Positions 18,391 to 27,151 of a stretch of 64,000 nt of DNA are shown in pieces. The DNA lies in the NCBI RefSeq assembly GCF_000185145.2, contig NZ_GL833119.1, positions 1,739,464-1,803,463 on the forward strand. Direction: 5' to 3'. The position numbers and the translations under genes are program-made. Source of the stretch: Hoylesella oralis ATCC 33269. Its GTDB lineage: Bacteria > Bacteroidota > Bacteroidia > Bacteroidales > Bacteroidaceae. The notes beneath the pieces are model-generated. The model had not been told where the DNA came from and made no database searches. It saw only the letters and a program-made list of their open reading frames with translations. The stretch's first letter is position 1. Each line of letters begins with the position of its first letter.

Positions 18391-19677
18391 TCAACTATAC
18401 CTTTTGGGGTATCGGAAGACGATAGACATAACGATAGCAATGCCTATTGCAAAGGGGTAGTATAGATAGGGCAATATCTCTATAGGATTAACCTTGGATA
18501 AACCGGCGGCTATCAGCATTTGTGCACCGTAAGGAATGATGCCTTGCATGCAGCATGAACATGTATCGAGGATGCTTGCCGCCTTTCGGTTATCCACGCC
18601 AAAGCGATCGCATATCTGTTTCGAAATGCCTCCTACGGTAATGATCGCTACGGTATTATTGGCCGTACAAATATCGACCAACGTTACTAAAATGCCTATG
18701 GATAATTCGGCACCTCTTTTGCTTTTTACGTGCGAAGTCATCTTCTGGATGATATAATCGATACCTCCGTTTTCGCGAATAATCTCTAACAGTCCGCCTG
18801 CCAGCATCGTAATGATGATAAGTTCGCCCATGCTGAGAATACCGTCTCCCATAGCTTTTAGCCATCCGTAAAAGTCGTATTCGTGACCGGCGATGCCGAC
18901 AATACCGGTAGACAATATGCCTAAGGTCAATACACCCATAACATTCATGCCACAGATGGCAGAAATAAGAACGATGAAGTATGGGAGTACCTTTATATAG
19001 TCTATGCTTGGAAGGGTTGCAGGCAGTTGCATTCCGTATCCTAAGTATATATATATTAGCAAAATAATAAGGGCTGCAGGTATAACGATAAATGAGTTTA
19101 CCCGAAATTTATCGCGCATCTTACAGCCTTGCGAGCTTGTGGCGGCAACAGTAGTGTCGGATATAAACGAAAGATTATCGCCAAAGAAAGCCCCTCCGAC
19201 TACGGTTGCCGTAATCAAAGGCAGGCCTATTCCGGTGGAATATGATATGCCTGTGGCAATCGGAACTATGGCAACGATTGTACCGACACTTGTTCCGACG
19301 GATAAAGAAATAAAGCATGCTGCAACAAACAATCCTGCAAGAAGCATGTTGCCCGGTAGTATGCAGAGCGTAAGGTTTACGGTTGCATCGATGCTACCCA
19401 TAACTTTTGCAGAGTTGGCAAAGGCTCCGGCCAATACGAATATCCAGAGCATCAGCATCATATTCTGTGTGCTGGCACCTTTGCTGAATGTTTCAATTCT
19501 TCGTGACAATGTATGCTTTCCTGATATAGCGACGGCAAAAATACTCGCGAAAAGGAATGCAACAGAAATGGGTACCTTGTAAAAATCTCTCGCAATGATA
19601 GAAGTTACAAGATAAAGTGCAATGAAAAAGATGAGTGGACTTAGGGCTACGAGCCCTTTTCTGTTGCTAATCATCAA
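18391..19677 (-). CDS. NhaC-family Na+/H+ antiporter
   Basis: 428 residues with about 10-11 hydrophobic segments. Family features are the loop SLSVGTSVGTIVAIVPIATG, GGAFFGDNLSFISDTTVAATSSQG with its conserved Asp/Asn, and a matching second-half segment VDICTANNTVAIITVG and SCCMQGIIPYGAQML. It exchanges sodium (or an organic substrate, as in some NhaC members) for protons across the inner membrane. Lying 29 bp downstream of the LacI-type gene, it is probably co-transcribed with it. Confidence 0.88.
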   Translation of the reverse strand: MMISNRKGLVALSPLIFFIALYLVTSIIARDFYKVPISVAFLFASIFAVAISGKHTLSRRIETFSKGASTQNMMLMLWIFVLAGAFANSAKVMGSIDATVNLTLCILPGNMLLAGLFVAACFISLSVGTSVGTIVAIVPIATGISYSTGIGLPLITATVVGGAFFGDNLSFISDTTVAATSSQGCKMRDKFRVNSFIVIPAALIILLIYIYLGYGMQLPATLPSIDYIKVLPYFIVLISAICGMNVMGVLTLGILSTGIVGIAGHEYDFYGWLKAMGDGILSMGELIIITMLAGGLLEIIRENGGIDYIIQKMTSHVKSKRGAELSIGILVTLVDICTANNTVAIITVGGISKQICDRFGVDNRKAASILDTCSCCMQGIIPYGAQMLIAAGLSKVNPIEILPYLYYPFAIGIAIVMSIVFRYPKRYS

Positions 19678-19706
19678 ATGGGTTGTTAAATATGCATACG
19701 TGCTTC

Positions 19707-20771
19707 TTAAAGCTGTGTGCGACGATAGAAGTCTATATTCTCTTTTGAAAGCAGCTCGATAGGCATGTAGTTTACCGGATTGACGACTTTTTTCAGCACT
19801 ATTGCCTTAAATAAAGTATCGATGCAGCAGAAACCTTGTTGGTATGCATGTTGAGCGATCAGAAAAGATATGCTGCCTTGACGCAGGCATTCTGCATTCT
19901 TGGCAACTACGTCGTATCCCATAATCTGAATATCTCTTCTGTTTGTTCGCAGCAGGAATTCTCCTACGATATGGGCTTTAGAGCTGAGAGTGATGCAATG
20001 GTGTATGTGCGGATGGCTGTTGAAGAATTCTTCGAGGATATGATCGTATTTCTTGCGCGAGCCATCTATGGGCATATCCAAGTCGATAATATTCACTTCA
20101 GGAAAGTGGTCGTGCATGTAATGTCGAAAACCTACTTCGCGGTTTGCCTGCTGTTTGCTTGTAACGTTGCCGTTCATAATGCGCTTCATCAGTACGATTT
20201 CTTTCTCATTAGAGGCAATCAACATCAGCATTCTCGCAGCAAAATATCCGCTGACAAAGGAGTCTTGCCCGTAAAATGATAATGGTTTCAAGTCTGGCAT
20301 GTAAGAGTCGAGCATCACAAAAGGTATCTGTCGTTCGTGCATAATGTCGGTGAACTGCCGCGTAATCTCCAAAGTAGAGGGAACGATGACCACACCGTCG
20401 GGATTTGAATCTATGCACGATTGCGATACGGTTATAAAAGAGTTGTCGTTAAAGCGTTCGTAATATAGTATTTTCACATCGATATTAAAATCCCGCATGG
20501 TCTCCATTGCTTTGAGAGTGCCTTCTTCTATCTCTTCCCAATATGCTTCAGAGTCGTGTTCGGGCATAATGATGTAAAAAGTATACGATTTATTGTAAGC
20601 AAGCGCACTGGCATAAACATTGGGCTGATAGTTCATTTCTTTTAGCGCCAGTTCAACCTTTTCTTTTGCAGGTTTGGATACATTCGGCCGGTTGTGTAGC
20701 ACTCTGTCTACGGTTCCGACAGAAACACCGGCTCTTAGAGCAATATCCTTAATTCTGATTTTATCTGTCAT
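19707..20771 (-). CDS. LacI-family transcriptional regulator
   Basis: 354 residues. The N-terminal LacI HTH and hinge are clear: IRIKDIALRAGVSVGTVDRV, then LHNRPNVSKPAKEKVELAL. The rest is a periplasmic-binding-protein-like sensor domain (DGVVIVPSTLE, IMGYDVVAKNAECLRQGSIS) that would bind a sugar-like ligand. A likely -7 box TAATTTTG lies at 20792-20799. No carbohydrate operon is adjacent; the next gene on the strand is the NhaC antiporter, so either that is the target or the regulator acts elsewhere. Confidence 0.88.
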   Translation of the reverse strand: MTDKIRIKDIALRAGVSVGTVDRVLHNRPNVSKPAKEKVELALKEMNYQPNVYASALAYNKSYTFYIIMPEHDSEAYWEEIEEGTLKAMETMRDFNIDVKILYYERFNDNSFITVSQSCIDSNPDGVVIVPSTLEITRQFTDIMHERQIPFVMLDSYMPDLKPLSFYGQDSFVSGYFAARMLMLIASNEKEIVLMKRIMNGNVTSKQQANREVGFRHYMHDHFPEVNIIDLDMPIDGSRKKYDHILEEFFNSHPHIHHCITLSSKAHIVGEFLLRTNRRDIQIMGYDVVAKNAECLRQGSISFLIAQHAYQQGFCCIDTLFKAIVLKKVVNPVNYMPIELLSKENIDFYRRTQL

Positions 20772-20895
20772 ACATTACATATTATTATATGCAAAATTAA
20801 TGATAAAATATTAATTGCACCTATACACATAGGTCTTATTTTTATAAAATTGACAAAATGTGCGTGAATAATTCGTCTTAAAAGGAAAAATATCC

Positions 20896-20903
20896 TATCT
20901 TTG
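20896..20903 (+). promoter_or_regulatory. -7 promoter box of the tandem sensor kinase operon
   Basis: TATCTTTG lies only 2 bp before the first in-frame ATG (20906). A transcript from this box would start at or after that ATG, so the next ATG at 20939 is the more credible start. The -33 region is weak (TTCG). Confidence 0.55.
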
Positions 20904-20938
20904 TCATGTTTATATCGCTAAATTCTGCACTTTTAGAA

Positions 20939-23900
20939 ATGCGAAAAGATTATTTTGGCAGTATTCATATTATCGGGTGGCAAGTTATTTTAACTGTGTC
21001 TTGCCTATTAACGTCATGTTCGCTTCCTAATCGTCGGGAGGTCGACGGGCTGAACGAAAAGTCGTATTTCTACCATTATCGTAATCTCGACAGTACACGT
21101 GTCTATGCCGAAAGAGCTTATGCGCTTTCCGGAAGGTATGGCGAAGGTATGGCGGAAGCTCTGAACAATTTGGCTTTTGTCAGTATCGTTAAGATGGATT
21201 ACGAGCGTGCAAAGCAGCAATTAGAAAGGGTTGATAATATTACCAATAACCAAGTGGAACTGTTGGTGGCAGATGTGCAGTTTATGCGATTGTGCCAACG
21301 CGAGTCTCGCAATCGCGACTTTTACGACTATCGCGAACAGGCTGTACGCCGAATGAAGCGTATTGATGAAGAAAGAGAATATCTGGATGCGCATCAGAGA
21401 AAGCGGTTGGTATATGCGCAGACCGAACTGAATATCGTAACTTCTACTTATTACTACTACGTGGGACTGGATAAGGCGTCGGCAGAGGCCATGCTTTCCA
21501 TCGATCCCAACGGAGAGATCGTGACCGATACGGCTCAAGTGCTGAATTATTACTACAATGTAGGTGCGGGAGGCATTATAACTGCAAGAACCCAAGAAGA
21601 GGAAGAACAGACCGAGTTCGACTATCTGATGCGGTGTTATCTGCTGTCTCGGCAATATGGATATCCGTATTGGGAGGCCAATTCCATGCAGGCGATAAGC
21701 GAGCATCTGCAATCGCCGGCGGCGAGAAAGCGGCTGATTAAAGCAAATCTGCCGGCTATGAAGTTTCTCAACGTGGATAATATGCCCGATTCATTGCTGG
21801 CCGGTAACCTTGCGCAGCGTTCGTTGGAAATATTTACCCGCTATGGAGACGTTTATCAAACGGCGGGAGCATACAGAACACTTGCAGAATGTTATTGGGA
21901 ATTAAAAGATTATCAGTCGGCGATTTTCTGTTTAAGAAGTGCATTACAGAAGAATACAGCCATCAATCGTGCTCCCGATTTGGTTGCTTCCATCCGCGAA
22001 CAACTCTCGTTGGCTTATTCTGCCATTGATGACAAAGCGAAAAGCGACTATAACCGCAATGCTTATCTCGATATGCAGGAAATTACGCGTCAGGATCGCC
22101 AGTTAGAGGCTCGCGCTCTCCAGCTCGATAAGTCTTCTCGGCAACTCAATATAATGATCATCGGTGTTGTGCTTATGATAGTTATAGTGAGCGCTTTGCT
22201 GTTCGTTTTCGATAGCATGCGTAAGAAAAGTAACCGTCGCTTCTCTATGCAGTCTTTGTTGGAACCTTTGAATAAATGGAAACAGCAGAATGAGCAGCAT
22301 GTTGAGAAGGAAAAGGAACAGTTTGAAGAAATAAACGAGCAGCGCGAGATTGTAAAGTCGCATATTCTGAATAACAAGAAGCGAAATCTTGAACAACGGG
22401 CAAAAATATCGTTGGTAATGAGCATAACCCCGTTCATTGATCGAATGCTCAACGAGATACACCGACTGTTGGCGTCCGGTGAAGATGACACAGTGCGCAC
22501 TGAGCGTTATCAGTACGTTGCCGAACTAACCGATAAAATCAATGAATACAACGAGGTGCTTACCAAGTGGATTCAAATGCGGCAAGGCGAATTCAACCTG
22601 CATATAGAGAGCTTTCCGTTGCAGCCATTGTTCGATATCGTGCAGAGAGGCCGGATGGGATTTCAGCTGAAAGGAGTAGAACTGGAGGTGCGTCCGGCTA
22701 CAGAAACCGTGAAAGCCGACCGCACACTCACTCTCTTCATGATTAACACTTTGGCAGACAATGCACGAAAGTTCACACCCGCAGGGGGAAAAGTGGTTAT
22801 CAGTGCCTGTGCATCCGCAGACTATGTAGAGATTTCCATACAAGACACTGGTATCGGGATGGACGAGGAGCAGAGTAAACATATATTTGATCATAAGCCG
22901 ATTATCGACGAAGAACTGAATAATGGCCAAAATAAGTCTGCCGACAATCAGCAACGAAGCCACGGGTTCGGCCTGATGAATTGCAAGGGCATTATTGATA
23001 AATATCGGAAAATGAGCAAAATATTCTCCGTATGCCAGATAGAGGCGGAGAGCAAAAAAGGAATCGGAAGCCGATTTTACTTCAGATTGCCTAAAGGAAT
23101 TGCCAGAACCGTTACTCTTATTTTCGCGATAAGTCTCTCTTTCCTGTCCGGCTTGAATGCTCAAGGCAAGAAAGAACGTCTTCATAAGATCGCTTATCAG
23201 ACATTGAAGAGCGATCTTTTGGGGCGTGCCAACACCTTTGCCGACAGCGCCTATTTCAGCAACATCAACGGAACGTATAGCCGCACTCTTGCTTTTGCCG
23301 ACAGCTGCCGTCGCTGTTTAAATGAATTTTATAAGACACAGTATCCGAACGGTACTGATACCATGACAGCTGTATCATCGGGTACAGAAGATCCGGCGGA
23401 GCTGAAATGGCTGCATCGCGGACTAAAAACCAATTACAACATTATCCTCGACATTCGAAACGAAAGCGCGGTGGCTGCTCTTGCATTGCATAATTGGGAT
23501 ACCTACCGCTTTAACAACAAGGTCTACACGCGGCTCTTCCGTGAGTGCAGTGCCGACACCAACCTCGGCGAGTACGTACGCGTCATGCAGAAGTCAGAAA
23601 GCAATAAAAACGTGGCCATCATCCTGCTGATACTCCTGCTGCTGTTTATATTCCCCGCCTACTATCTGTTGTACTACAGATACAGGGTGAACTACCGTTT
23701 CTGTGTAGACCGCATCAACGATATAAACGCAGTGTTGCTGACCGCTCTTCCTGCCGAAAAGAAACTCGAGCGTATCAATCAGCTGTGGGATGCGCGCATG
23801 TCGGTATTCAATACCCACTCGGCACCCTTATACTCCGTTGTAGGACAGATCAAGCAAGCACTGGCCCAGAGCATTCGTGCCGATAATATTTATCATGCAA

Positions 23901-24484
23901 ACATAGAACTTGCCGAAGACGAACTGCACCGCCTGAACTACGAAAACGACAAACTGCATATCAGCAACAGTGTGCTCGACAATTGCCTCTCCACCCTGAA
24001 GCACGAAACCATGTACTATCCATCGCGCATCCGCCTGCTCGTAGACGGGGGCGATGCCAACTTGCAAAGCATCGGCGAGCTGGCCGAATATTACAAAGAA
24101 CTATATGCCATACTGAGCGCACAGGCCATGCGACAGATCGACATCGGAAAAACAGTAGATAACGACATGGTGAAATATCTCTTCGAAATACTGCAGCGAC
24201 TGAACGGCGAGCAAAAAATAACCTGCGAAGCCGTAGACAAAGGCGATGTTTACATATGCCTGAATGTCAATATGACCGGCCTCGCACTGTCGGAAGAACA
24301 ATTGGCCAACCTCTTCACACCCAATACCGTCGACATGAACTACCTGCTATGCCGACAAATTGTCAGAGAAATAGGCGAAGCCACCAACGCACGCGGCTGC
24401 GGCATTCAAGCCATCGACCGCCAAGGAAGAATAATCATAGAAATATTTTTAACCAAACGAATATGGAAAACTTTAAAGTTATAA
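20939..24484 (+). CDS. Very large tandem sensor histidine kinase (DUF5112/DUF5113-like)
   Basis: About 1181 residues from the chosen start. Order: lipoprotein-like signal (VILTVSCLLTSC), TPR-like helical region to about 385, membrane helix at about 404-425, coiled coil, then a complete HATPase domain with N-box NTLADNARKFT, G1 DTGIGM and G2 HGFGLMN (about 600-725). A second hydrophobic signal-like segment (VTLIFAISLSFLSGLNAQ, about 722), another outside region and a membrane helix near 890 follow. The C-terminal domain resembles a kinase module but lacks recognisable G-boxes. No classical HExxTPL-type phospho-acceptor His is seen. It overlaps the response-regulator gene by 22 bp. The 3' part looks more GC-rich than the 5' part. 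Confidence 0.8.
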   Translation: MRKDYFGSIHIIGWQVILTVSCLLTSCSLPNRREVDGLNEKSYFYHYRNLDSTRVYAERAYALSGRYGEGMAEALNNLAFVSIVKMDYERAKQQLERVDNITNNQVELLVADVQFMRLCQRESRNRDFYDYREQAVRRMKRIDEEREYLDAHQRKRLVYAQTELNIVTSTYYYYVGLDKASAEAMLSIDPNGEIVTDTAQVLNYYYNVGAGGIITARTQEEEEQTEFDYLMRCYLLSRQYGYPYWEANSMQAISEHLQSPAARKRLIKANLPAMKFLNVDNMPDSLLAGNLAQRSLEIFTRYGDVYQTAGAYRTLAECYWELKDYQSAIFCLRSALQKNTAINRAPDLVASIREQLSLAYSAIDDKAKSDYNRNAYLDMQEITRQDRQLEARALQLDKSSRQLNIMIIGVVLMIVIVSALLFVFDSMRKKSNRRFSMQSLLEPLNKWKQQNEQHVEKEKEQFEEINEQREIVKSHILNNKKRNLEQRAKISLVMSITPFIDRMLNEIHRLLASGEDDTVRTERYQYVAELTDKINEYNEVLTKWIQMRQGEFNLHIESFPLQPLFDIVQRGRMGFQLKGVELEVRPATETVKADRTLTLFMINTLADNARKFTPAGGKVVISACASADYVEISIQDTGIGMDEEQSKHIFDHKPIIDEELNNGQNKSADNQQRSHGFGLMNCKGIIDKYRKMSKIFSVCQIEAESKKGIGSRFYFRLPKGIARTVTLIFAISLSFLSGLNAQGKKERLHKIAYQTLKSDLLGRANTFADSAYFSNINGTYSRTLAFADSCRRCLNEFYKTQYPNGTDTMTAVSSGTEDPAELKWLHRGLKTNYNIILDIRNESAVAALALHNWDTYRFNNKVYTRLFRECSADTNLGEYVRVMQKSESNKNVAIILLILLLLFIFPAYYLLYYRYRVNYRFCVDRINDINAVLLTALPAEKKLERINQLWDARMSVFNTHSAPLYSVVGQIKQALAQSIRADNIYHANIELAEDELHRLNYENDKLHISNSVLDNCLSTLKHETMYYPSRIRLLVDGGDANLQSIGELAEYYKELYAILSAQAMRQIDIGKTVDNDMVKYLFEILQRLNGEQKITCEAVDKGDVYICLNVNMTGLALSEEQLANLFTPNTVDMNYLLCRQIVREIGEATNARGCGIQAIDRQGRIIIEIFLTKRIWKTLKL

Positions 24485-25188
24485 TCGTAGAAGACGTGCC
24501 TTTAGAACTGAAAGGAACAGTAGGCATCTTCCGTAACGACATCCCCGAAGCGCGGATTATAGGAACCGCAGAAAACGAACAGGCATACTGGAAACTCATC
24601 AAGCAAGAACTGCCCGAACTCGTTTTGCTCGATCTCGGCTTGGGCGGCTCCACCACCGTCGGGGTAGAAATATGCCGCCACACCAAAGAAACCTACCCCC
24701 ACGTAAAAGTATTGATATTCACCGGCGAAATACTCAACGAGAAATTATGGGTAGACGTGCTCGATGCAGGCTGCGACGGCATCATACTCAAAAGCGGCGA
24801 ACTGCTCACCCGAGGCGACGTAGCCAGCGTGATGAGCGGCAAGCGAATGGTATTCAACCAGCCCATATTAGAGAAAATCGTAGACAGATTCAAGCACAGC
24901 GTGAGCAGCCAGCTACTCCAGCAAGAAGCATTCGTAAGCTACGAGATCGATGAATACGACGAGCGATTCCTGCGCCACTTAGCCTTAGGCTACACCAAAG
25001 AGCAGATCACCAACCTGCGCGGCATGCCCTTCGGCGTAAAAAGTCTGGAGAAACGCCAGAACGAACTCATACAAAAACTCTTCCCCGAGGGCAACAGCGG
25101 CATCGGAATCAATGCCACGCGGCTCGTCGTAAAGGCACTGCAGCTGCGAATACTAGACATCGACAACCTGCAACCCGATGAAGAATAA
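24463..25188 (+). CDS. Response regulator with atypical C-terminal DNA-binding domain
   Basis: 241 residues from ATG 24463 (MENFKVIIVEDVPLELKG); a longer frame upstream lies inside the kinase gene and is rejected. The receiver domain has the acidic pair ED near residue 10, phospho-acceptor Asp57 in LVLLDLGLGG, and the conserved Lys in GIILKSGE. The C-terminal region (DERFLRHLALGYTKEQITNL, then SLEKRQNELIQKLF) resembles a LuxR-like recognition region in modified form. It is almost certainly the partner of the tandem kinase, whose gene overlaps it by 22 bp. Confidence 0.87.
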   Translation: MENFKVIIVEDVPLELKGTVGIFRNDIPEARIIGTAENEQAYWKLIKQELPELVLLDLGLGGSTTVGVEICRHTKETYPHVKVLIFTGEILNEKLWVDVLDAGCDGIILKSGELLTRGDVASVMSGKRMVFNQPILEKIVDRFKHSVSSQLLQQEAFVSYEIDEYDERFLRHLALGYTKEQITNLRGMPFGVKSLEKRQNELIQKLFPEGNSGIGINATRLVVKALQLRILDIDNLQPDEE

Positions 25189-25780
25189 AATCCTCACACT
25201 ATCAGCCCTAACCCTCTGCATCGTGCAAATGCTCGTCATACTCGTGTCGTGGCTCATAACAGCCGCCATGCCCGACGCCCCCCTGCGCTCACTACTGAGC
25301 AGCGAAGGCATCAGATGGTTCTTCGGCCACCTCACAGAAAACCAGCTCACCCCCCTGCTCGCATGGATGCTATTCATAGTCATCGCCTACGGCGCCATGC
25401 GCAAAAGCGGGCTCCTGCACGCCGTCAGAATGATGGGCAAAGTAGACTTCCGTCAAAAGTTCGCCCTTCGCATCGTAATCATCGAAGTAATCCTCTTTCT
25501 CTGCGTGCTTCTGCTGCTCACCTCGGTGCCGCATGCCATCCTGTTGAGCGTTACGGGCAATCTTTTCCCCAGTAGCTTCTCGCAGAGCCTCATTCCCTGC
25601 CTGTCTTTCGCCTGCGTAGTATTCTCGATAAGCTACGGAGTCATCAGCGGCAGCTTCCATTCCCTGAGCGATGTTTTCAAGTCGTTCACATCGCAAATCC
25701 CCGCGCTGGCTCCTCTGCTCATCGTCTACATCTTAGCCGCGCAACTGTTCTATTCCCTTAAATTCATACTAATAATTTAG
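25178..25780 (+). CDS. Integral membrane protein, AbgT-like N-terminal half
   Basis: 200 residues with about five hydrophobic segments. [20 protein letters not shown] recalls the N-terminal region of AbgT (p-aminobenzoyl-glutamate) transporters, and the spacing to the next helix (YGAMRKSGL) is similar. AbgT proteins have about 500 residues, so this is at most a half-size relative. It overlaps the response-regulator gene by 11 bp, so it is part of the two-component operon and could be an accessory sensor or output. Function is uncertain. Confidence 0.65.
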   Translation: MKNKILTLSALTLCIVQMLVILVSWLITAAMPDAPLRSLLSSEGIRWFFGHLTENQLTPLLAWMLFIVIAYGAMRKSGLLHAVRMMGKVDFRQKFALRIVIIEVILFLCVLLLLTSVPHAILLSVTGNLFPSSFSQSLIPCLSFACVVFSISYGVISGSFHSLSDVFKSFTSQIPALAPLLIVYILAAQLFYSLKFILII

Positions 25781-25787
25781 GCCATTC

Positions 25788-25877
25788 TTACCAATTTTTC
25801 CCCACGCCTGCGCTCTCATTGGGTGGAGGTACATAGTTGCCGCCCGCGAAGGAAATCAATTGGTAACGGCTTTCCAT
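25788..25877 (-). CDS. Very short protein or remnant next to HU copy 1
   Basis: Beginning with ATG at 25877, the frame gives 29 residues ending [18 protein letters not shown]. It could open with a GTG at 25907; an in-frame TAA precedes that. The composition resembles small Bacteroidetes proteins of the type K-x-Y-x-x-P...L-x-M-E-S with Gly/Asn/Trp-rich ends, minus the N-terminal motif. It may be a decayed member of the same group as the 55-residue protein at 46231-46398. Confidence 0.3.
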   Translation of the reverse strand: MESRYQLISFAGGNYVPPPNESAGVGKNW

Positions 25878-25984
25878 CCTGAGCTTACGAACGATACCCG
25901 TGTGCACAGGTTCTTTTTAAATATCGTGAGTTCGGCCGATAGTCGGTAGCATTTGCAGCTTGCGGTAAGGGTGAGGACATGAAA

Positions 25985-26037
25985 AATCCCGATCCTGTTC
26001 TCGTCGTCGCGACGGTCAAAAATGGCGGATCGGGATT
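25985..26037 (-). terminator. Intrinsic terminator of HU copy 1
   Basis: The perfect 11-bp stem AATCCCGATCC (25985-25995) / GGATCGGGATT (26027-26037) is followed on the minus strand by TTTTTC. It lies about 145 bp after the HU stop codon. Confidence 0.75.
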
Positions 26038-26181
26038 GTCATAGAGAGTTATAAAATATTTTCAAGTGGCGAATGTTGAATTCTGAAGCGAAGTTCGGTG
26101 TTTGGCCGATTGCTGCGTGTTGTGCGATCGGTTAATGCAGACTTTTCTTTTGCGCTTGTTCGTTCTTTATTCCCCACGGCA

Positions 26182-26625
26182 TTATGCCCCCGGTTTGGGT
26201 GTGGTTTGAGCAGGTTTTTCGCCTTCCAACTTTACTTCGAGACCTTGCAGGAACTGTTTCCGGCGCGTATGATCTGTAGCCGTCCAATGCGTTTCGGGCT
26301 GGAAGTTGATGCGTGCGCCCACGATGTGGTCTGTAGAATTAAAGTCTTTGGGCGAATTGGCAGGCTTGCTTTTCAGCCCTACCTTGAATGCGCCGAAGCC
26401 TTCGAGCACCACGCGGTCGCCGTTCTGCAGATGACGGCGGAACACGTTGATCATTTCTTTCAGCACTACGTACACATCGGCCTGCTTAGCCGTGGTGTTG
26501 TCTTGTATTTCCTGACTGATTTCTTCGAGGTTTACCACGTCGTTTATCACTGCGCGGGCATACCATTTGCCTTTGTAGGCACTGTTCTTGCGGTTGTCTT
26601 GATACAACTTGTATTTCACTGCCAT
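26182..26625 (-). CDS. HU-family DNA-binding protein, copy 1
   Basis: 147 residues starting MAVKYKLYQDNRKNSAYKGK. The central part contains the HU/IHF signature (VVLKEMINVFRRHLQNGDRV followed by LEGFGAFKVGLKSKPANSP). It is longer than classical HU (about 90 residues), with an N-terminal extension and a Pro-rich tail ending TTPKPGA, as in the extended HU-like proteins of Bacteroidetes. It would bind and bend DNA without much sequence specificity. An identical protein is encoded at 45633-46076. The long frame on the opposite strand is a shadow. Confidence 0.93.
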   Translation of the reverse strand: MAVKYKLYQDNRKNSAYKGKWYARAVINDVVNLEEISQEIQDNTTAKQADVYVVLKEMINVFRRHLQNGDRVVLEGFGAFKVGLKSKPANSPKDFNSTDHIVGARINFQPETHWTATDHTRRKQFLQGLEVKLEGEKPAQTTPKPGA

Positions 26626-26683
26626 AATCGTTTGGTTTTAAAGGGTTTAACATGTTATTTATAAAGAGTTTGGCTGCTTGTTG

Positions 26684-26791
26684 TAAGGAGACGGTCTTTT
26701 TATGCTAAGGAGATGGCCTTTTTACGATAAAAAGACGGCCTTTTTACGGTAAGGAGATGGTCTTTTTACGATAAGGAGACCGTCTCCTTAC
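26684..26791. repeat. Tandem array of 22-bp repeats (array 2), upstream of HU copy 1
   Basis: Units start at 26684, 26706, 26728, 26750 and 26772. The last unit turns back on itself: TAAGGAGAC-C-GTCTCCTTA is a 19-bp palindrome at 26772-26790. Same consensus as array 1. The array lies between the HU start codon and its presumed promoter, so it would be in the leader. Confidence 0.9.
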
Positions 26792-26896
26792 AAGCTGCGG
26801 GTTATTGATTGTCCCAAAGATAATGTTTTGAATGCTTGTGAGCAGTAGTCGGAGGGTAGCTCGCAAGGCTCGGTGGATGTTGATTGACTTTTCCAT
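26744..26896 (-). CDS. Possible 50-residue basic protein upstream of HU copy 1
   Basis: Starting at ATG 26896 the frame reads MEKSINIHRALRATLRLLLT then SIQNIIFGTINNPQ, and it ends inside the 22-bp repeats with an Arg/Lys-rich tail. The first half is an amphipathic or membrane-like helix. Nothing equivalent exists upstream of HU copy 2, and the tail is read from repeat DNA, so this may be chance. The rest of the gap up to 27151 is AT-rich and shows nothing else. Confidence 0.22.
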   Translation of the reverse strand: MEKSINIHRALRATLRLLLTSIQNIIFGTINNPQLVRRRSPYRKKTISLP

Positions 26897-27151
26897 TTTG
26901 TTCGGGTTTTAATGTTTAATGCGGATCCAAGAGCTTAAGGGATTTGAGTTTCACTGCTTATCTGTCTCCGGTTTATCCGACATTTTTTTAATGCGTCTTC
27001 CTGTCGCATTGGTCGTTTCCGTTTCAGGTACCCAACAAAAATAGGGATGAGATTATAGTTTATTTTATAATAGATTTATTGTTTATATCAGAAAAAAACG
27101 TTAATATTGCATCTTGTAAATGCGAATGAACGATAATCTGATTGTATTGGA

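Larger units (their letters stand above)
25942..26730. repeat. HU cassette, copy 1 of a 789-bp perfect duplication
   Basis: These 789 bp match 45393-46181 base for base by my reading, at an offset of 19,451 bp. The block contains the HU gene, its terminator, the upstream leader and the first two 22-bp repeats. Beyond 26730 the copies differ by one extra repeat unit, then share about 25 bp more to 26816. The left edge lies in non-coding sequence. Confidence 0.93.

Noticed and set aside
22526..23185. Antisense frame within the tandem kinase gene (219 residues)
   Set aside because: It is opposite the conserved ATPase boxes and has no recognisable domain.
24256..24462. Upstream extension of the response-regulator frame
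   Set aside because: It lies wholly within the kinase gene and has Arg/His-rich shadow-like composition; MENFKV at 24463 is the natural start.
26098..26664. Long plus-strand open frame opposite HU copy 1 (and its twin at 45549-46115)
   Set aside because: It is the antisense shadow of the HU gene; its identity in both places follows from the DNA duplication, and HU has clear family motifs.
26684..26791. 22-bp repeat arrays as a CRISPR array
   Set aside because: Units are contiguous with no unique spacers and no cas genes are near.
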